From an uncultured Oceanospirillaceae bacterium (GTDB lineage: Bacteria > Pseudomonadota > Gammaproteobacteria > Pseudomonadales > Balneatricaceae), in contig CAJXNY010000019.1 in NCBI GenBank assembly GCA_913057435.1, forward strand, positions 22,754-86,753: DNA of 64,000 nt. Direction: 5' to 3'. Each line of letters starts with the position of its first letter. Position 1 is the stretch's first letter. A program made the position numbers and the translations under genes. Shown piece by piece: positions 1 through 7,943 of this stretch. The notes beneath the pieces are model-generated. The model was not told the origin of the DNA and ran no database searches. It saw only the letters and a list, made by a program, of their open reading frames with translations.

Positions 1-42
1 CCACGCACCCGCGAATTTCTGCGTAAAGTGCTTCGTGACTGA
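1..42 (+). CDS. C-terminal end of a probable ABC transporter ATP-binding protein (partial)
   Basis: The first 13 codons read PRTREFLRKVLRD and end in TGA. A tail of the form PRTREFL.KVL is typical of the extreme C-terminus of polar amino-acid ABC transporter ATPases (GlnQ/HisP type). Everything upstream lies outside the window, so no catalytic motif is visible. The call rests on this short tail alone and could be coincidental. Confidence 0.35.
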   Translation, partial: PRTREFLRKVLRD

Positions 43-145
43 TCTTCGACAATACCCCTGTAACGCCTGGCGACGCTGACTTTACGGACGGCGCACTAAA
101 TCAGGTATGATAGGCGCCGGTAACGGTAGCAACAGGTAGTGACAG

Positions 146-1033
146 GTGAAAAGATTGGTTCTGAGCAGGTGCGCAGGCATCGTATGGACAAGCATCATGC
201 TGTGTCTGGCCAGCTATTCCATGGCGGCAAGTACAGCGACAGATGCGCTGGGGATGTGCAAGAAAATCAGCAAAAAACTGGCCAGCGTCAATTATGCTGA
301 ATGTGCCGGGCTCGATTTTTCCGTACCCCGCTTTCATTCTGTTAATGACCAGCCGCTACTGGAGCTGAGCCTGCCAGCTACAGCGCTTCCAGAAGGTCAA
401 AAAGCCCCTCGAATTCTGTTTCTCGGCGGTATTCATGGCGATGAGTATTCCAGTGTTAGCGTCACCTTTAAATGGCTAAATATGCTGAAGCAGCAGCATG
501 ATGGCCGTACGCTCTGGCACGCGCTGCCGCTGGTGAACCCGGATGGTATGCTGAAAAAGAAAGGCAGCCGGGTAAACGCCAATAAAGTGGACCTGAACCG
601 CAACTTCCAGCCCGCTGAAACGGTGCATACGCCGCTGGAATACTGGCGTGAGCGTAAGAAAAAACGTGCCCGTTATTTTCCGGGCCATCAGCCACTGAGT
701 GAGCCCGAATCCAAAGCGGTGCATCAGCTGATCAAAGAGTTTAAACCTGACTTGATTGTGTCGGTCCATGCCCCCCATGGCATTGTCGATTTTGATGGTA
801 ATACCAAATATCCACCACGCCGAGTCGGCCCGTTAAAGCTGTCACTGTTGGGTACTTACCCAGGTTCGCTGGGTAATTATGCCTGGCTGGTGCGTAAAAT
901 CCCGGTGGTCACCATCGAACTTCCACACGCGGGCATCATGCCGAAAAAGCGCGAAATCAACCGAATGTGGCGTGATCTGACCGGCTGGATCGATCGCAAT
1001 ACCGGTGCTTACCCTCGGGTCGCCGAAAAATAA
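146..1033 (+). CDS. Exported M14-family zinc carboxypeptidase (MpaA-like)
   Basis: The 295-residue protein starts with GTG and has a Sec signal peptide of about 27 residues ending SYSMA. It carries the M14 zinc-peptidase signature: HGDE (His97 and Glu100, zinc ligands), NPDG at 131-134, VDLNRNF with the substrate-binding Arg near 152, the third ligand His208 in SVHAPHG, and the catalytic Glu258 in TIELP. Members of the family related to murein peptide amidase A cleave meso-diaminopimelate-containing muropeptides. The signal peptide suggests periplasmic action on cell-wall peptides, which is inferred. A later ATG would remove the signal peptide, so the GTG start is preferred. Confidence 0.8.
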   Translation: MKRLVLSRCAGIVWTSIMLCLASYSMAASTATDALGMCKKISKKLASVNYAECAGLDFSVPRFHSVNDQPLLELSLPATALPEGQKAPRILFLGGIHGDEYSSVSVTFKWLNMLKQQHDGRTLWHALPLVNPDGMLKKKGSRVNANKVDLNRNFQPAETVHTPLEYWRERKKKRARYFPGHQPLSEPESKAVHQLIKEFKPDLIVSVHAPHGIVDFDGNTKYPPRRVGPLKLSLLGTYPGSLGNYAWLVRKIPVVTIELPHAGIMPKKREINRMWRDLTGWIDRNTGAYPRVAEK

Positions 1034-1154
1034 TCCCATCCCATGCACCGCGCTATAAATTCTTGCTCCTGTTGTCCCTGTGGGAACGGGTGTGACGAGT
1101 TTATGATCAAGGCCGGGTTCTGTCCTGGTCTGCGCACTCGTCCCGCATTTAAAT

Positions 1155-1210
1155 GCCTGACCCTTGGCGACTACATTATTAAGCCGCCGAATATACTCGG
1201 CCAGTTCTGA
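1155..1210 (+). pseudogene. Truncated duplicate of the 3' end of the downstream 78-aa gene
   Basis: These 56 bases closely match the last 53 bases of the gene ending at 1557. In the same frame they read LTLGDYIIKPPNILGQF-stop against LTLGDYIKPQKILGLF-stop. One ATT codon is inserted and a few codons are substituted. The rest of the gene is missing upstream. As with the intact copy, a TGTAGCA-type repeat follows at once, so gene tail and repeat seem to have been duplicated together. Confidence 0.7.
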
Positions 1211-1230
1211 ATGTCAGGCCACTATCCCGC

Positions 1231-1278
1231 AGCAGCTCACTCCGTGAGCGTCTGACCTGCATGGAGCACGATGCTACA
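1231..1278 (+). repeat. Family A intergenic palindromic repeat, short copy (A1)
   Basis: The copy contains the family core AGCTCACTCCGTGAGCGTCTG, which holds a GCTCAC-TCC-GTGAGC hairpin, and ends in ATGCTACA. It is shorter than the 70-bp copies, and its left TGTAGCA end is degraded to CGCAGCA. Confidence 0.65.
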
Positions 1279-1320
1279 GCGTCGGCATCTAATATTGAAA
1301 ATCTGGATAGGAGATCCATC

Positions 1321-1557
1321 ATGAATAACACTGAGCTTGCGGAAAAATACAAAGTGCTGGCCATGCGTTATGAAGAAGAAAACTTCACCGATTGTGGTTT
1401 CAAAGGTGCCACCGAGCAGCAGGAACAGCTGTATCAGAAACTGCTCACGGGCAAAGTGTCCCGCAAAGAATATGCCCTGATCGAGCCGATTTTCAGTTAC
1501 GCTGGCCTGACCCTTGGCGACTACATTAAGCCGCAGAAGATACTCGGCCTGTTCTGA
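1321..1557 (+). CDS. Small hypothetical protein, 78 aa
   Basis: An ATG start is chosen behind a clear GGAG (TAGGAGATCCATC-ATG); the longer reading frame upstream has no ribosome site. The product starts MNNTELAEKYKVLAMRYEEE, is mostly charged and helical, and has no signal peptide or membrane segment. I do not recognise a named family. A truncated copy of its last 17 codons lies 110 bp upstream, and palindromic repeats flank it on both sides, so this spot has rearranged. A cytosolic location is inferred. Confidence 0.65.
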   Translation: MNNTELAEKYKVLAMRYEEENFTDCGFKGATEQQEQLYQKLLTGKVSRKEYALIEPIFSYAGLTLGDYIKPQKILGLF

Positions 1558-1575
1558 GCACCTGCCCCACTGTTG

Positions 1576-1645
1576 TGTAGCAGCTCACTCCGTGAGCGTC
1601 TGAACCTCGCTCCGCCACCTGACTCGCGCGGAGCGCGGTGCTACA
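1576..1645 (+). repeat. Family A intergenic palindromic repeat (A2)
   Basis: This 70-bp copy has perfect inverted 7-bp ends, TGTAGCA and TGCTACA. Inside are the hairpin GCTCAC-TCC-GTGAGC and a second pairing around CGCTCCGC/GCGGAGCG. It follows the stop codon of the 78-aa gene and is 54 bp left of a family B repeat. Confidence 0.8.
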
Positions 1646-1699
1646 GGGTCTGAAGCTTTATTGCCTCAATTGCCCTAATTGCCCCCGTGGCACCGCACT

Positions 1700-1745
1700 T
1701 ATGGTGAGTACCGGGTTCCTTCCCGGTGTGGACACCGGTCCCACA
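1700..1745 (+). repeat. Family B intergenic palindromic repeat (B1)
   Basis: The copy contains ACCGGGTTCCTTCCCGG and then the perfect palindrome CCGGTGT-GG-ACACCGG followed by TCCCAC. The same block occurs inverted near 7.8 kb and direct near 29.9 kb. It lies in the leader of the TPR gene. Confidence 0.7.
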
Positions 1746-1807
1746 GTTAAGCGCCGCCCCGTACCGTCTGGTCCATACTTCATGCAGATCAATATGAGGG
1801 TTCTGTC

Positions 1808-3139
1808 ATGGTGTCTGATTATCAGGGGTACGAACTATCCGGCGGTTGTGCCGAAACCGCCGAGCTTTACCAGCAGGCGATCAGCCAGTTCAATCTATAT
1901 AGGGGTGACCCGGTGGCATTGCTTGATCAGGCGCTGGTGCAGGCACCTGAGTTTGTGATGGCCCATCTGCTTAAAGCCTACCTTTATGTGATGGCGACTG
2001 AGCCTGCGGCGACCACTGCGGCGGCTGGGTTTGTGGCTCAGGCCCGGATATTGACGGCGAACGCGCGGGAAGCCTCCCATATCGCTGTACTGTCGCAGCT
2101 ACTGGCCGGTAACTGGACGGCGGCGGCCCGGCAGATGGATCAGCATAATGTTAACTACCCGCTGGACCTGCTCGGGCTGCAGTGTGGCCATCTGATTGAC
2201 TTTTATCGAGCCAGCAACCGCAGCCTGCGTGACCGGCTGGCGCGGGTGATACCGCAGTGGTCCGAGCAACTGCCTGGCTATTCGGTATTGCTGGGCATGT
2301 ACGCCTTCGGGCTGGAGGAGTGTGGCGATTATCGCCGGGCTGAAGCCACCGGACGCCAGGCACTGGCACTGGAACCACGGGATTGCTGGGCCCACCATGC
2401 CGTTGCTCATGTGATGGAGATGGAAGGGCGGCCGGAAGATGGTGTTGGCTGGATGACAACGCGGCAAGCCAGCTGGGCGGCGTCAGATAACTTCTTTCAG
2501 GTACATAACTGGTGGCACCTGGCGCTCTACCGGCTGGAACTGGGTCAGAGTGATGCCGCCCTTGAGCTGTACGACGGCCCCATCCGCGAGGGTAACAGTG
2601 AAATGGCGCTGGATATGGTGGATGCCTCAGCGCTGCTCTGGCGGCTGGCGCTGTGTGGCGTGGATCTGTCATCGCGCTGGCAGGCACTGGCCAGCCAGTG
2701 GGACCGGCATGCCGATGGTCACCTGTATCCCTTCAACGACTGGCATGCGGTAATGGCCTATCTGGGCGCGGGGCGTATAGCGGATGTTGAGCGGCTGATC
2801 CGTGACTGGCAGCAGCCAACCCATTTACAGACGGAGGTCGCCGACTGGGCGCGGACCACCGGGTTACCGTTAATCGAAGGGCTCTATGCGTTCTGGCAGG
2901 GTGACTATAGGCAGGCTGCCCGCTTGTTACAGGGGGCGCGCTATATCGTAAACCGCTTTGGTGGTAGCCACGCTCAACGAGATCTAATCGACTGGACGCT
3001 GATGGAAGCGGCGGTACGGGGTGGGTTAACACGTCTGGGACGGTCACTGGCTAATGAGCGGTTGGCGCTTAAGCCCTGTAGCGTGCTGAATCGGCGTTTT
3101 CTGCACCGTATTGAGGGAGGTAGCTTATACCCGCCCTAG
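1808..3139 (+). CDS. Tetratricopeptide-repeat protein of the TTC38 type
   Basis: The protein is 443 residues long with no signal peptide, so it is probably cytosolic. It resembles the TTC38 family: an N-terminal segment about spreading load over DQALVQAPEFVMAHLLKAYL, then a central block GMYAFGLEECGDYRRAEATG, the AHHAVAHVMEMEGR motif and HNWWHLALYRLELG. Those are the conserved TPR helices of that family, found in animals and in many proteobacteria. Its biochemical role is unknown, and the repeats only suggest protein-protein contacts. A GAGGG lies 9 bases before the ATG. The gene ends at a strong terminator shared with the convergent peroxidase gene. Confidence 0.75.
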   Translation: MVSDYQGYELSGGCAETAELYQQAISQFNLYRGDPVALLDQALVQAPEFVMAHLLKAYLYVMATEPAATTAAAGFVAQARILTANAREASHIAVLSQLLAGNWTAAARQMDQHNVNYPLDLLGLQCGHLIDFYRASNRSLRDRLARVIPQWSEQLPGYSVLLGMYAFGLEECGDYRRAEATGRQALALEPRDCWAHHAVAHVMEMEGRPEDGVGWMTTRQASWAASDNFFQVHNWWHLALYRLELGQSDAALELYDGPIREGNSEMALDMVDASALLWRLALCGVDLSSRWQALASQWDRHADGHLYPFNDWHAVMAYLGAGRIADVERLIRDWQQPTHLQTEVADWARTTGLPLIEGLYAFWQGDYRQAARLLQGARYIVNRFGGSHAQRDLIDWTLMEAAVRGGLTRLGRSLANERLALKPCSVLNRRFLHRIEGGSLYPP

Positions 3140-3161
3140 CAACAGCCCGTTTTAGAACACA

Positions 3162-3199
3162 AAAAAGAGGGCGCAGCTGACAGGCTGGGCCCTCTTTTT
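3162..3199. terminator. Bidirectional rho-independent terminator
   Basis: An 11-bp perfect stem AAAAAGAGGGC / GCCCTCTTTTT encloses a 16-base loop. There are A and T tracts on both sides, so it can serve both the TPR gene and the convergent cytochrome peroxidase gene. Confidence 0.85.
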
Positions 3200-3211
3200 A
3201 TTGGCGTCGGC

Positions 3212-4321
3212 TTACTGCTGAGCAGTCAGCAGGCGGGTGCTGGTCAGGGATTCCAGGAAGGCCACCAGATCATCAATTTGCTGGTCGTTCAGATTCAGCG
3301 GTTTGATCTGCTCGCTCAGCCATGGGCTGGTGCGGTTGCCTGCGATGTTCACGCCACCGTTGTTGTAGTGGGTGACGACACCGCGCAGGGTATCGATGCT
3401 GCCATCGTGCATGTAAGGGGCACTCAGGCTGACATTACGCAGGGTTGGGGTACGGAAGGCACCGATGGAGCTGTCTTTACCATCGACCGCATAGCGGCCC
3501 AGATGGGACAGACTGTCATCGCTGAGTACTACGTCAGCGAGGCCTTCACCGTTGGCTTTGGCGGTCGCCAGTGCTTTGCTCAGCTGCGGTACTTTACGCT
3601 GCAGGGCGTTGATGCCGATGCCAATGTTGTGGAATTGCTGATCGGTAAATAGCGCGCTGTCTTTACCCACACTGTGGCAGCTGGCGCAGTTACCTTCGTT
3701 CAGGAAAATCTCAAAGCCACGCTGCTGCGATTCTGTCAGCGCTGCACTCTGGCCGCCAAAACGCCAGCGGTCAAAGGCTGAGTCGCCCGCGATCTGGCTG
3801 CGCTCATAAGCGGCCAGCGCCATGCTGATCTCGTCGATGGTCAGCGCAGCCGGGGTTTTACTGAACACAGCGTAAAACGCATCACGGTAGGCTTTTTCGC
3901 TACGCACGATATTCAGGATGGAGGTGTAGTCTTTCAACCCCATCTGACTGTGGCTGATAAACGGCGTCGCGGCCTGAGCTTCCAGGCTGTCAGTCCGGCC
4001 ATCGCGCTCCTGCGAGGTGTTGTAGGCAACGTTCAGCAGCGACGGTGCATTGCGGCTGCTGATGAAAGCTGCCGTGCCTTCGGACGTTTGCAGCGGGCCA
4101 TCGCTGAAAGCGTTGTCCGGGGTGTGACAGCTGGCGCAGCTGACATCGCCCTTCGCACTGAAACGGCTGTCGCTAAACAACCGGGCACCCAGTGCGGCTT
4201 TGGCGGCCGTTGTCGGATTATGCTCAGGTGATACGACAGGTGGCAGGCCCAGCTCTGCGGCAAGTGCACTGGAGGTGTAAAGCAGCCCGATAGACAGGAT
4301 ACGGGTGAAGTGACTGGTCAT
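3212..4321 (-). CDS. Periplasmic di-haem cytochrome c peroxidase (CcpA/MauG family)
   Basis: The 369-residue protein starts with a signal peptide ending near ALAA. It has two c-type haem sites, CASCH at 62-66 (N-terminal haem) and CASCH at 212-216 (C-terminal haem). It also shows other hallmarks of bacterial di-haem peroxidases: RNAPSLLNVAY, the ERDGR region, and GAFRTPTLRNV..APYMHDGS near the C-terminus. Family members reduce H2O2 to water with electrons from small cytochromes c in the periplasm; MauG-like relatives do other oxidations. A strong AAGGAGA precedes the ATG. The gene appears monocistronic. Distinguishing peroxidase from a MauG-like oxidase would need modelling of the haem ligands. 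Confidence 0.9.
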   Translation of the reverse strand: MTSHFTRILSIGLLYTSSALAAELGLPPVVSPEHNPTTAAKAALGARLFSDSRFSAKGDVSCASCHTPDNAFSDGPLQTSEGTAAFISSRNAPSLLNVAYNTSQERDGRTDSLEAQAATPFISHSQMGLKDYTSILNIVRSEKAYRDAFYAVFSKTPAALTIDEISMALAAYERSQIAGDSAFDRWRFGGQSAALTESQQRGFEIFLNEGNCASCHSVGKDSALFTDQQFHNIGIGINALQRKVPQLSKALATAKANGEGLADVVLSDDSLSHLGRYAVDGKDSSIGAFRTPTLRNVSLSAPYMHDGSIDTLRGVVTHYNNGGVNIAGNRTSPWLSEQIKPLNLNDQQIDDLVAFLESLTSTRLLTAQQ

Positions 4322-4462
4322 TGAAGTCTCCTTTTATTCTGGGCGCAAGCTTAGTAATTCTGCGCCTGTCTGGTCAAGCGTTACTGCCTCTCAAATAACT
4401 ATGAACCCTTATTCAATTGCCTGTGACCTACAGACACAGCAAACACATAAGGGGATACGGTC

Positions 4463-4624
4463 ATGAACGCTCACACTTTTCTATTCGCACTGATCCTGGT
4501 GTTGATGGCCCTGAACGGGTGTGAGCCGATGATGGTAGTCAAATCTGCTCAGCCAGGCCTGAGCACCGCCACCATCTATCTGCATGCCATCCCTGCATTG
4601 TCATCCCGGTTAGCCCTGCATTAA
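4463..4624 (+). CDS. Small putative lipoprotein, 53 aa
   Basis: An ATG follows AAGGGG by about 9 bases. The product begins with a hydrophobic stretch (FLFALILVLMALNGC) whose end matches a lipobox, with Cys20 as the predicted lipidation site, and leaves a mature peptide of about 34 residues. It lies 50 bp upstream of three more genes for small exported proteins and on the same strand, so it is probably the first gene of that operon. The ATG of a longer reading of the next gene overlaps its stop. No family is recognised. Confidence 0.55.
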   Translation: MNAHTFLFALILVLMALNGCEPMMVVKSAQPGLSTATIYLHAIPALSSRLALH

Positions 4625-4674
4625 TGGCAAGCCGGGCACACGTTTGCCTCTGTTTATCTGTCAGGAGAGATCTT

Positions 4675-5217
4675 ATGAATGTGCGTCGATCTTCAACCGC
4701 ACTGCTGTTACTGACCGGCCTGCTTAGCGTGGCCGGTGCGGTACACAGCAGTGAACAACCCAGCCCGCTGTCGGAGCGTCAGCGTCAGGCGATGATGCGT
4801 CAGTATCTGATGGAGCAGAGCTACCGCCATACTGGCCAGCAGGGTAGTAACCAGGGCGGCGCTCAGGGGCACCAGCTGGGCCAGCAACAGGGTGGCGTTG
4901 CTGTAGGTGCGCTGGTGGGTAGCGGTGCTTACAACATGGCCCCGCCAGCGGGAGGGCGTAGCCTGCAGTTTGCGCCGCAAAGCAACAGCCTGACTATCGG
5001 CCAGGATAACTACGCCCCGGTGCAGCTGAGCAATATTGCCGCCAGTAATGGCAGCGTTCATATCGGTGATGTCAATCAGGGCAATATGTACAACAGCCAG
5101 ATCGGCAATAACCAGTCCGGTGAGCAGCTGGGCGACAGCAGCAACCAGCAGGTGAACGATCAGAGCCAGCAGGCTGCCAGCCAGACCGGCAGCAGCGATG
5201 CACTGCAAAACCCATAG
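4675..5217 (+). CDS. Exported Gln/Asn/Ser/Gly-rich low-complexity protein, 180 aa
   Basis: The start is the ATG behind AGGAGAG, which places a good signal peptide (MNVRRSSTALLLLTGLLSVA...) at the very N-terminus. The mature chain is very rich in Q, N, S and G and has almost no charged patches after residue 60. A central part (NGSVHIGDVNQGNMYNSQIG) alternates polar and hydrophobic residues, as curlin repeats do, but I see no clean CsgA/CsgB repeat register. Two more exported proteins follow at once (10-bp gap, then a 4-bp overlap). A surface or fibre-forming role is only a guess. Confidence 0.65.
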   Translation: MNVRRSSTALLLLTGLLSVAGAVHSSEQPSPLSERQRQAMMRQYLMEQSYRHTGQQGSNQGGAQGHQLGQQQGGVAVGALVGSGAYNMAPPAGGRSLQFAPQSNSLTIGQDNYAPVQLSNIAASNGSVHIGDVNQGNMYNSQIGNNQSGEQLGDSSNQQVNDQSQQAASQTGSSDALQNP

Positions 5218-5227
5218 GAGGTGCGTG

Positions 5228-5635
5228 ATGAAATTCTGGACATTCAGCCTTGCTGTGCTGCTTAGCAGTGGCGCGCTGGCGCAAACGCCGGTGAATGACC
5301 CGCCCACCATTGATCCGGTGATCGAACGGCTGCAGGCCCTGCAGCATATACGGGGGCGGCTGGAACAGGATATGGGGGCTTATATGGCCGAAGCACGCAA
5401 CAAAAGCGGCGTGCGGCCGATGCAGGCTCAGCAGCCGGAAGGTTTGCGGCTGATGCGACAGGATGTGCAGGCCAACCTGCAACGCATGGAAGAGCGCTTT
5501 CGCTGCCTGGATGTGGATATCAGCGGTAACAACGGCAACGTGGTGCTGGTGTGTGGCAACAACCATGGTGCCGTCAGCAGTAATACTCAGCAGGCCTTCG
5601 GGGCCGATCTCAATGTTAATGGAGGTGGTTTATGA
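5228..5635 (+). CDS. Small exported protein, 135 aa, unknown function
   Basis: A GGAG lies 8 bases before the ATG. The first 19 residues form a signal peptide ending GALA. The mature part starts with a helical, charged segment (about residues 30-100) and ends in a Gly/Asn-rich tail with two cysteines (FRCLDVDISGNN and VVLVCGNN). The tail's alternating pattern GNNGNV/NNHGAV is reminiscent of the polar low-complexity neighbour. Its stop overlaps the start of the next gene (ATGA), so the two are translationally coupled. Confidence 0.65.
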   Translation: MKFWTFSLAVLLSSGALAQTPVNDPPTIDPVIERLQALQHIRGRLEQDMGAYMAEARNKSGVRPMQAQQPEGLRLMRQDVQANLQRMEERFRCLDVDISGNNGNVVLVCGNNHGAVSSNTQQAFGADLNVNGGGL

Positions 5636-5919
5636 ACCGCTACTGGATTCAAACGATAAGTACCATCCTGTTCGTGACGGCGGTTGCCGCCCAGGCGGAA
5701 AGCGAAATTGAACTGATCGATCACGGTTGTGGCGGCGTCAGTATGGTGATCACCGCCGAAGACCGGTTCGACCCCATGGTGCAGCAGATTCTCACCCAGA
5801 AGCAGCTGGACCGGCATCCCCGTATGGACAAGCCCAGCTTTGTGGTGTTGCCCTCCGGTGATGAGCAGCGGCTGACCGAATCCCAGATCCGCTATCTGGA
5901 AACCCTGTTGCGGCAGTAG
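5632..5919 (+). CDS. Small exported protein, 95 aa, unknown function
   Basis: The ATG lies in an ATGA overlap with the preceding gene and behind GGAGG. The N-terminus is a signal peptide ending AAQA. The mature part of about 73 residues has a short beta-like start (IELIDHGCGGVSMVI) with one Cys, and a helical C-terminal segment. It closes a likely four-gene operon of small exported proteins. No family is recognised; one possibility is an accessory or chaperone of the Q/N-rich protein, inferred only from its position. Confidence 0.6.
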   Translation: MNRYWIQTISTILFVTAVAAQAESEIELIDHGCGGVSMVITAEDRFDPMVQQILTQKQLDRHPRMDKPSFVVLPSGDEQRLTESQIRYLETLLRQ

Positions 5920-5944
5920 GCCTGAAGCCCCTGCCGCTGGGTGA

Positions 5945-7618
5945 TCAGAACAGTCCTTCGACTTCCCCCTGATCGTTAATACGGATTTTATTGGCCGCCG
6001 GGGTACGGGGCAGGCCAGGCATGGTCATAATATTGCCGCACAATACGACCACAAAGCCCGCCCCGGCACTAAGTTTGACCTCACGAATCTGCAGCACATG
6101 ACCTTTTGGCGCACCTTTCAGGGTTGGGTCGGTGGAAAAGCTGTACTGAGTTTTGGCAATACAGACCGGCAGTTCGCCATAGCCATCAGCCTGCAACTGG
6201 CTGAGCTGACTACGTACTTTCTGGTCGGCGATAATATCATCGGCACCGTACAGCTCGGTGGCGATGGTTTTAACCTTCTCCCACAGCCGCGCCTGTGGTG
6301 GGTACAGCGGCTGAAAATTACCCGGCTGGGTGTCGATCAGCTCAACCACCTCATGGGCCAGCGTTTCCGCCCCGGCCCCGCCTTCTGCCCAGTGGTTACT
6401 GACCACCACCTTCACCTGCATGCCGGCCAGTGCATCACGAATGGCGGCCATCTCGGCCAGTGAATCGGCTTCAAAGCGGTTGACCGCCACCATTACCGGC
6501 ACACCGAATTTCTGCACATTTTTCACATGCCGGATCAGGTTGCTGCAGCCTCGCGTGACGGCGTCGACGTTCTCGTCACCCAGCTCGCCCAGTTCAACAC
6601 CCCCATGCAACTTCAGTGCTCTCACTGTGGCCACCACCACGGCGGCATCGGGGTTCAATTCAGCGCTGGGGCATTTGATATTGAAAAACTTCTCTGCCCC
6701 CAGATCAGCACCAAAGCCGGCTTCTGTGACCACATAGTCCGACAGCTTGAGTGCGGTTCGGGTGGCGATCACTGAGTTACAACCGTGGGCGATGTTGGCG
6801 AACGGCCCGCCATGGATAAAGGCCGGGCTATGCTCCAGCGTCTGCACCAGGTTGGGGGCCAATGCATCTTTGAGCAACACCGCCATTGGCCCGTCGGCCA
6901 GGATTTGATCGGCGGTGACCGGCTGTTTATCCCGGTTATAGCCGATCACAATCTTTGCCAGTCGCTGCTGCAGATCATCCAGATCCGTGGCCAGGCAGAA
7001 AATCGCCATCACCTCAGACGCCACCGTAATCTCAAAGCCATCCTGACGGGGGAAGCCATTGCCCGGCCCACCCAGCGCGCAGGTGATTTCTCGCAGGGCG
7101 CGGTCATTCATATCGACGACTCGCTTCCAGCTCAACCGGCGTACATCCAGATCCAGCGCGTTGTCCCAGTGAATATGGTTATCCAGCAGGGCAGAGAGCA
7201 GGTTATTCGCCGCGCCGATGGCGTGAAAATCCCCGGTAAAGTGCAGGTTGATATCCTCCATCGGAATCACCTGAGCATAACCGCCGCCAGCAGCCCCACC
7301 TTTCATCCCAAAACAGGGACCAAGGCTGGGCTCACGCAGGCAGGCGGTGGCCTGTTTACCAATCCGGTTCAGGCCGTCCGTCAGGCCGACGGTGGTGGTA
7401 GTTTTACCTTCCCCGGCTGGGGTGGGTGTAATGGCTGTTACCAGAATCAGCTTGCCATTGGGACGCTTCTCCAGCGTGGCCAGGTACTCAAGGTCAATCT
7501 TGGCCTTGTGCTTGCCATAGGGGCTGACGGCGGTATCCGGGATACCCAGCTGGTCAGCGATTTGCTGAATAGGCTGGATCGGGGCGTTGCGGGCGATTTC
7601 AATATCACTCATCGTCAT
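5945..7618 (-). CDS. fhs: Formate-tetrahydrofolate ligase
   Basis: This is the ATP-dependent ligase that makes 10-formyl-tetrahydrofolate from formate and THF, a C1-pool enzyme in the cytosol. The nucleotide-binding loop [11 protein letters not shown] sits at residues 64-74, followed by [19 protein letters not shown] and the C-terminal MTMPGLP motif. From the chosen ATG the protein is 557 residues, the usual family length; the longer upstream reading adds 16 residues with no ribosome site. An AAAGG lies 11 bases before this ATG. A second ATG two codons later is possible. Confidence 0.95.
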   Translation of the reverse strand: MTMSDIEIARNAPIQPIQQIADQLGIPDTAVSPYGKHKAKIDLEYLATLEKRPNGKLILVTAITPTPAGEGKTTTTVGLTDGLNRIGKQATACLREPSLGPCFGMKGGAAGGGYAQVIPMEDINLHFTGDFHAIGAANNLLSALLDNHIHWDNALDLDVRRLSWKRVVDMNDRALREITCALGGPGNGFPRQDGFEITVASEVMAIFCLATDLDDLQQRLAKIVIGYNRDKQPVTADQILADGPMAVLLKDALAPNLVQTLEHSPAFIHGGPFANIAHGCNSVIATRTALKLSDYVVTEAGFGADLGAEKFFNIKCPSAELNPDAAVVVATVRALKLHGGVELGELGDENVDAVTRGCSNLIRHVKNVQKFGVPVMVAVNRFEADSLAEMAAIRDALAGMQVKVVVSNHWAEGGAGAETLAHEVVELIDTQPGNFQPLYPPQARLWEKVKTIATELYGADDIIADQKVRSQLSQLQADGYGELPVCIAKTQYSFSTDPTLKGAPKGHVLQIREVKLSAGAGFVVVLCGNIMTMPGLPRTPAANKIRINDQGEVEGLF

Positions 7619-7789
7619 ACGTCTGACTACCTTTACTCGGGTACAAACCATAATTGGCAAAAACAATGGGTGCGATGCGGCGTCATCAAAGTATTGACAG
7701 TATCAGCTAATGTCAGAGGCGAGTAGTGTCCAGGGTCAAGGGCGCGTGGCGGCTGGGAGTGGAGATTTTACGGTGGCGGCCTGGTTTTA

Positions 7790-7829
7790 CTGTGGGACTG
7801 GTGTCCCCACCGGGAAGAACCCCGGTACG
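7790..7829 (-). repeat. Family B intergenic palindromic repeat (B2), inverted
   Basis: GTGGGACTGGTGTCCCCACCGG followed by GAAGAACCCCGGTAC is the reverse complement of the block at 1700-1745. It lies 31 bp from a family A copy, also inverted, so the composite A+B arrangement at 1.6-1.75 kb recurs here in mirror orientation. Confidence 0.7.
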
Positions 7830-7860
7830 GACTATAAATGACATGAAAGGCTGTGCCCCT

Positions 7861-7931
7861 TGTAGCAGACCGCGCCGCGGGCGTCATTGGTCAGTGCTCT
7901 GAACCAGACGCTCACGGTGCGCATTGCTACA
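7861..7931 (-). repeat. Family A intergenic palindromic repeat (A3), inverted
   Basis: The 71-bp copy has perfect TGTAGCA and TGCTACA ends and the reversed core CAGACGCTCACGGTGCGC. Together with the family B copy it fills most of the gap between fhs and the antiporter gene. I see no gene in this gap of about 325 bp. Confidence 0.75.
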
Positions 7932-7943
7932 AAGTTTTAACGC

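Noticed and set aside
6785..7726. 313-aa plus-strand ORF
   Set aside because: Antisense to formate-tetrahydrofolate ligase; no ribosome site or family.
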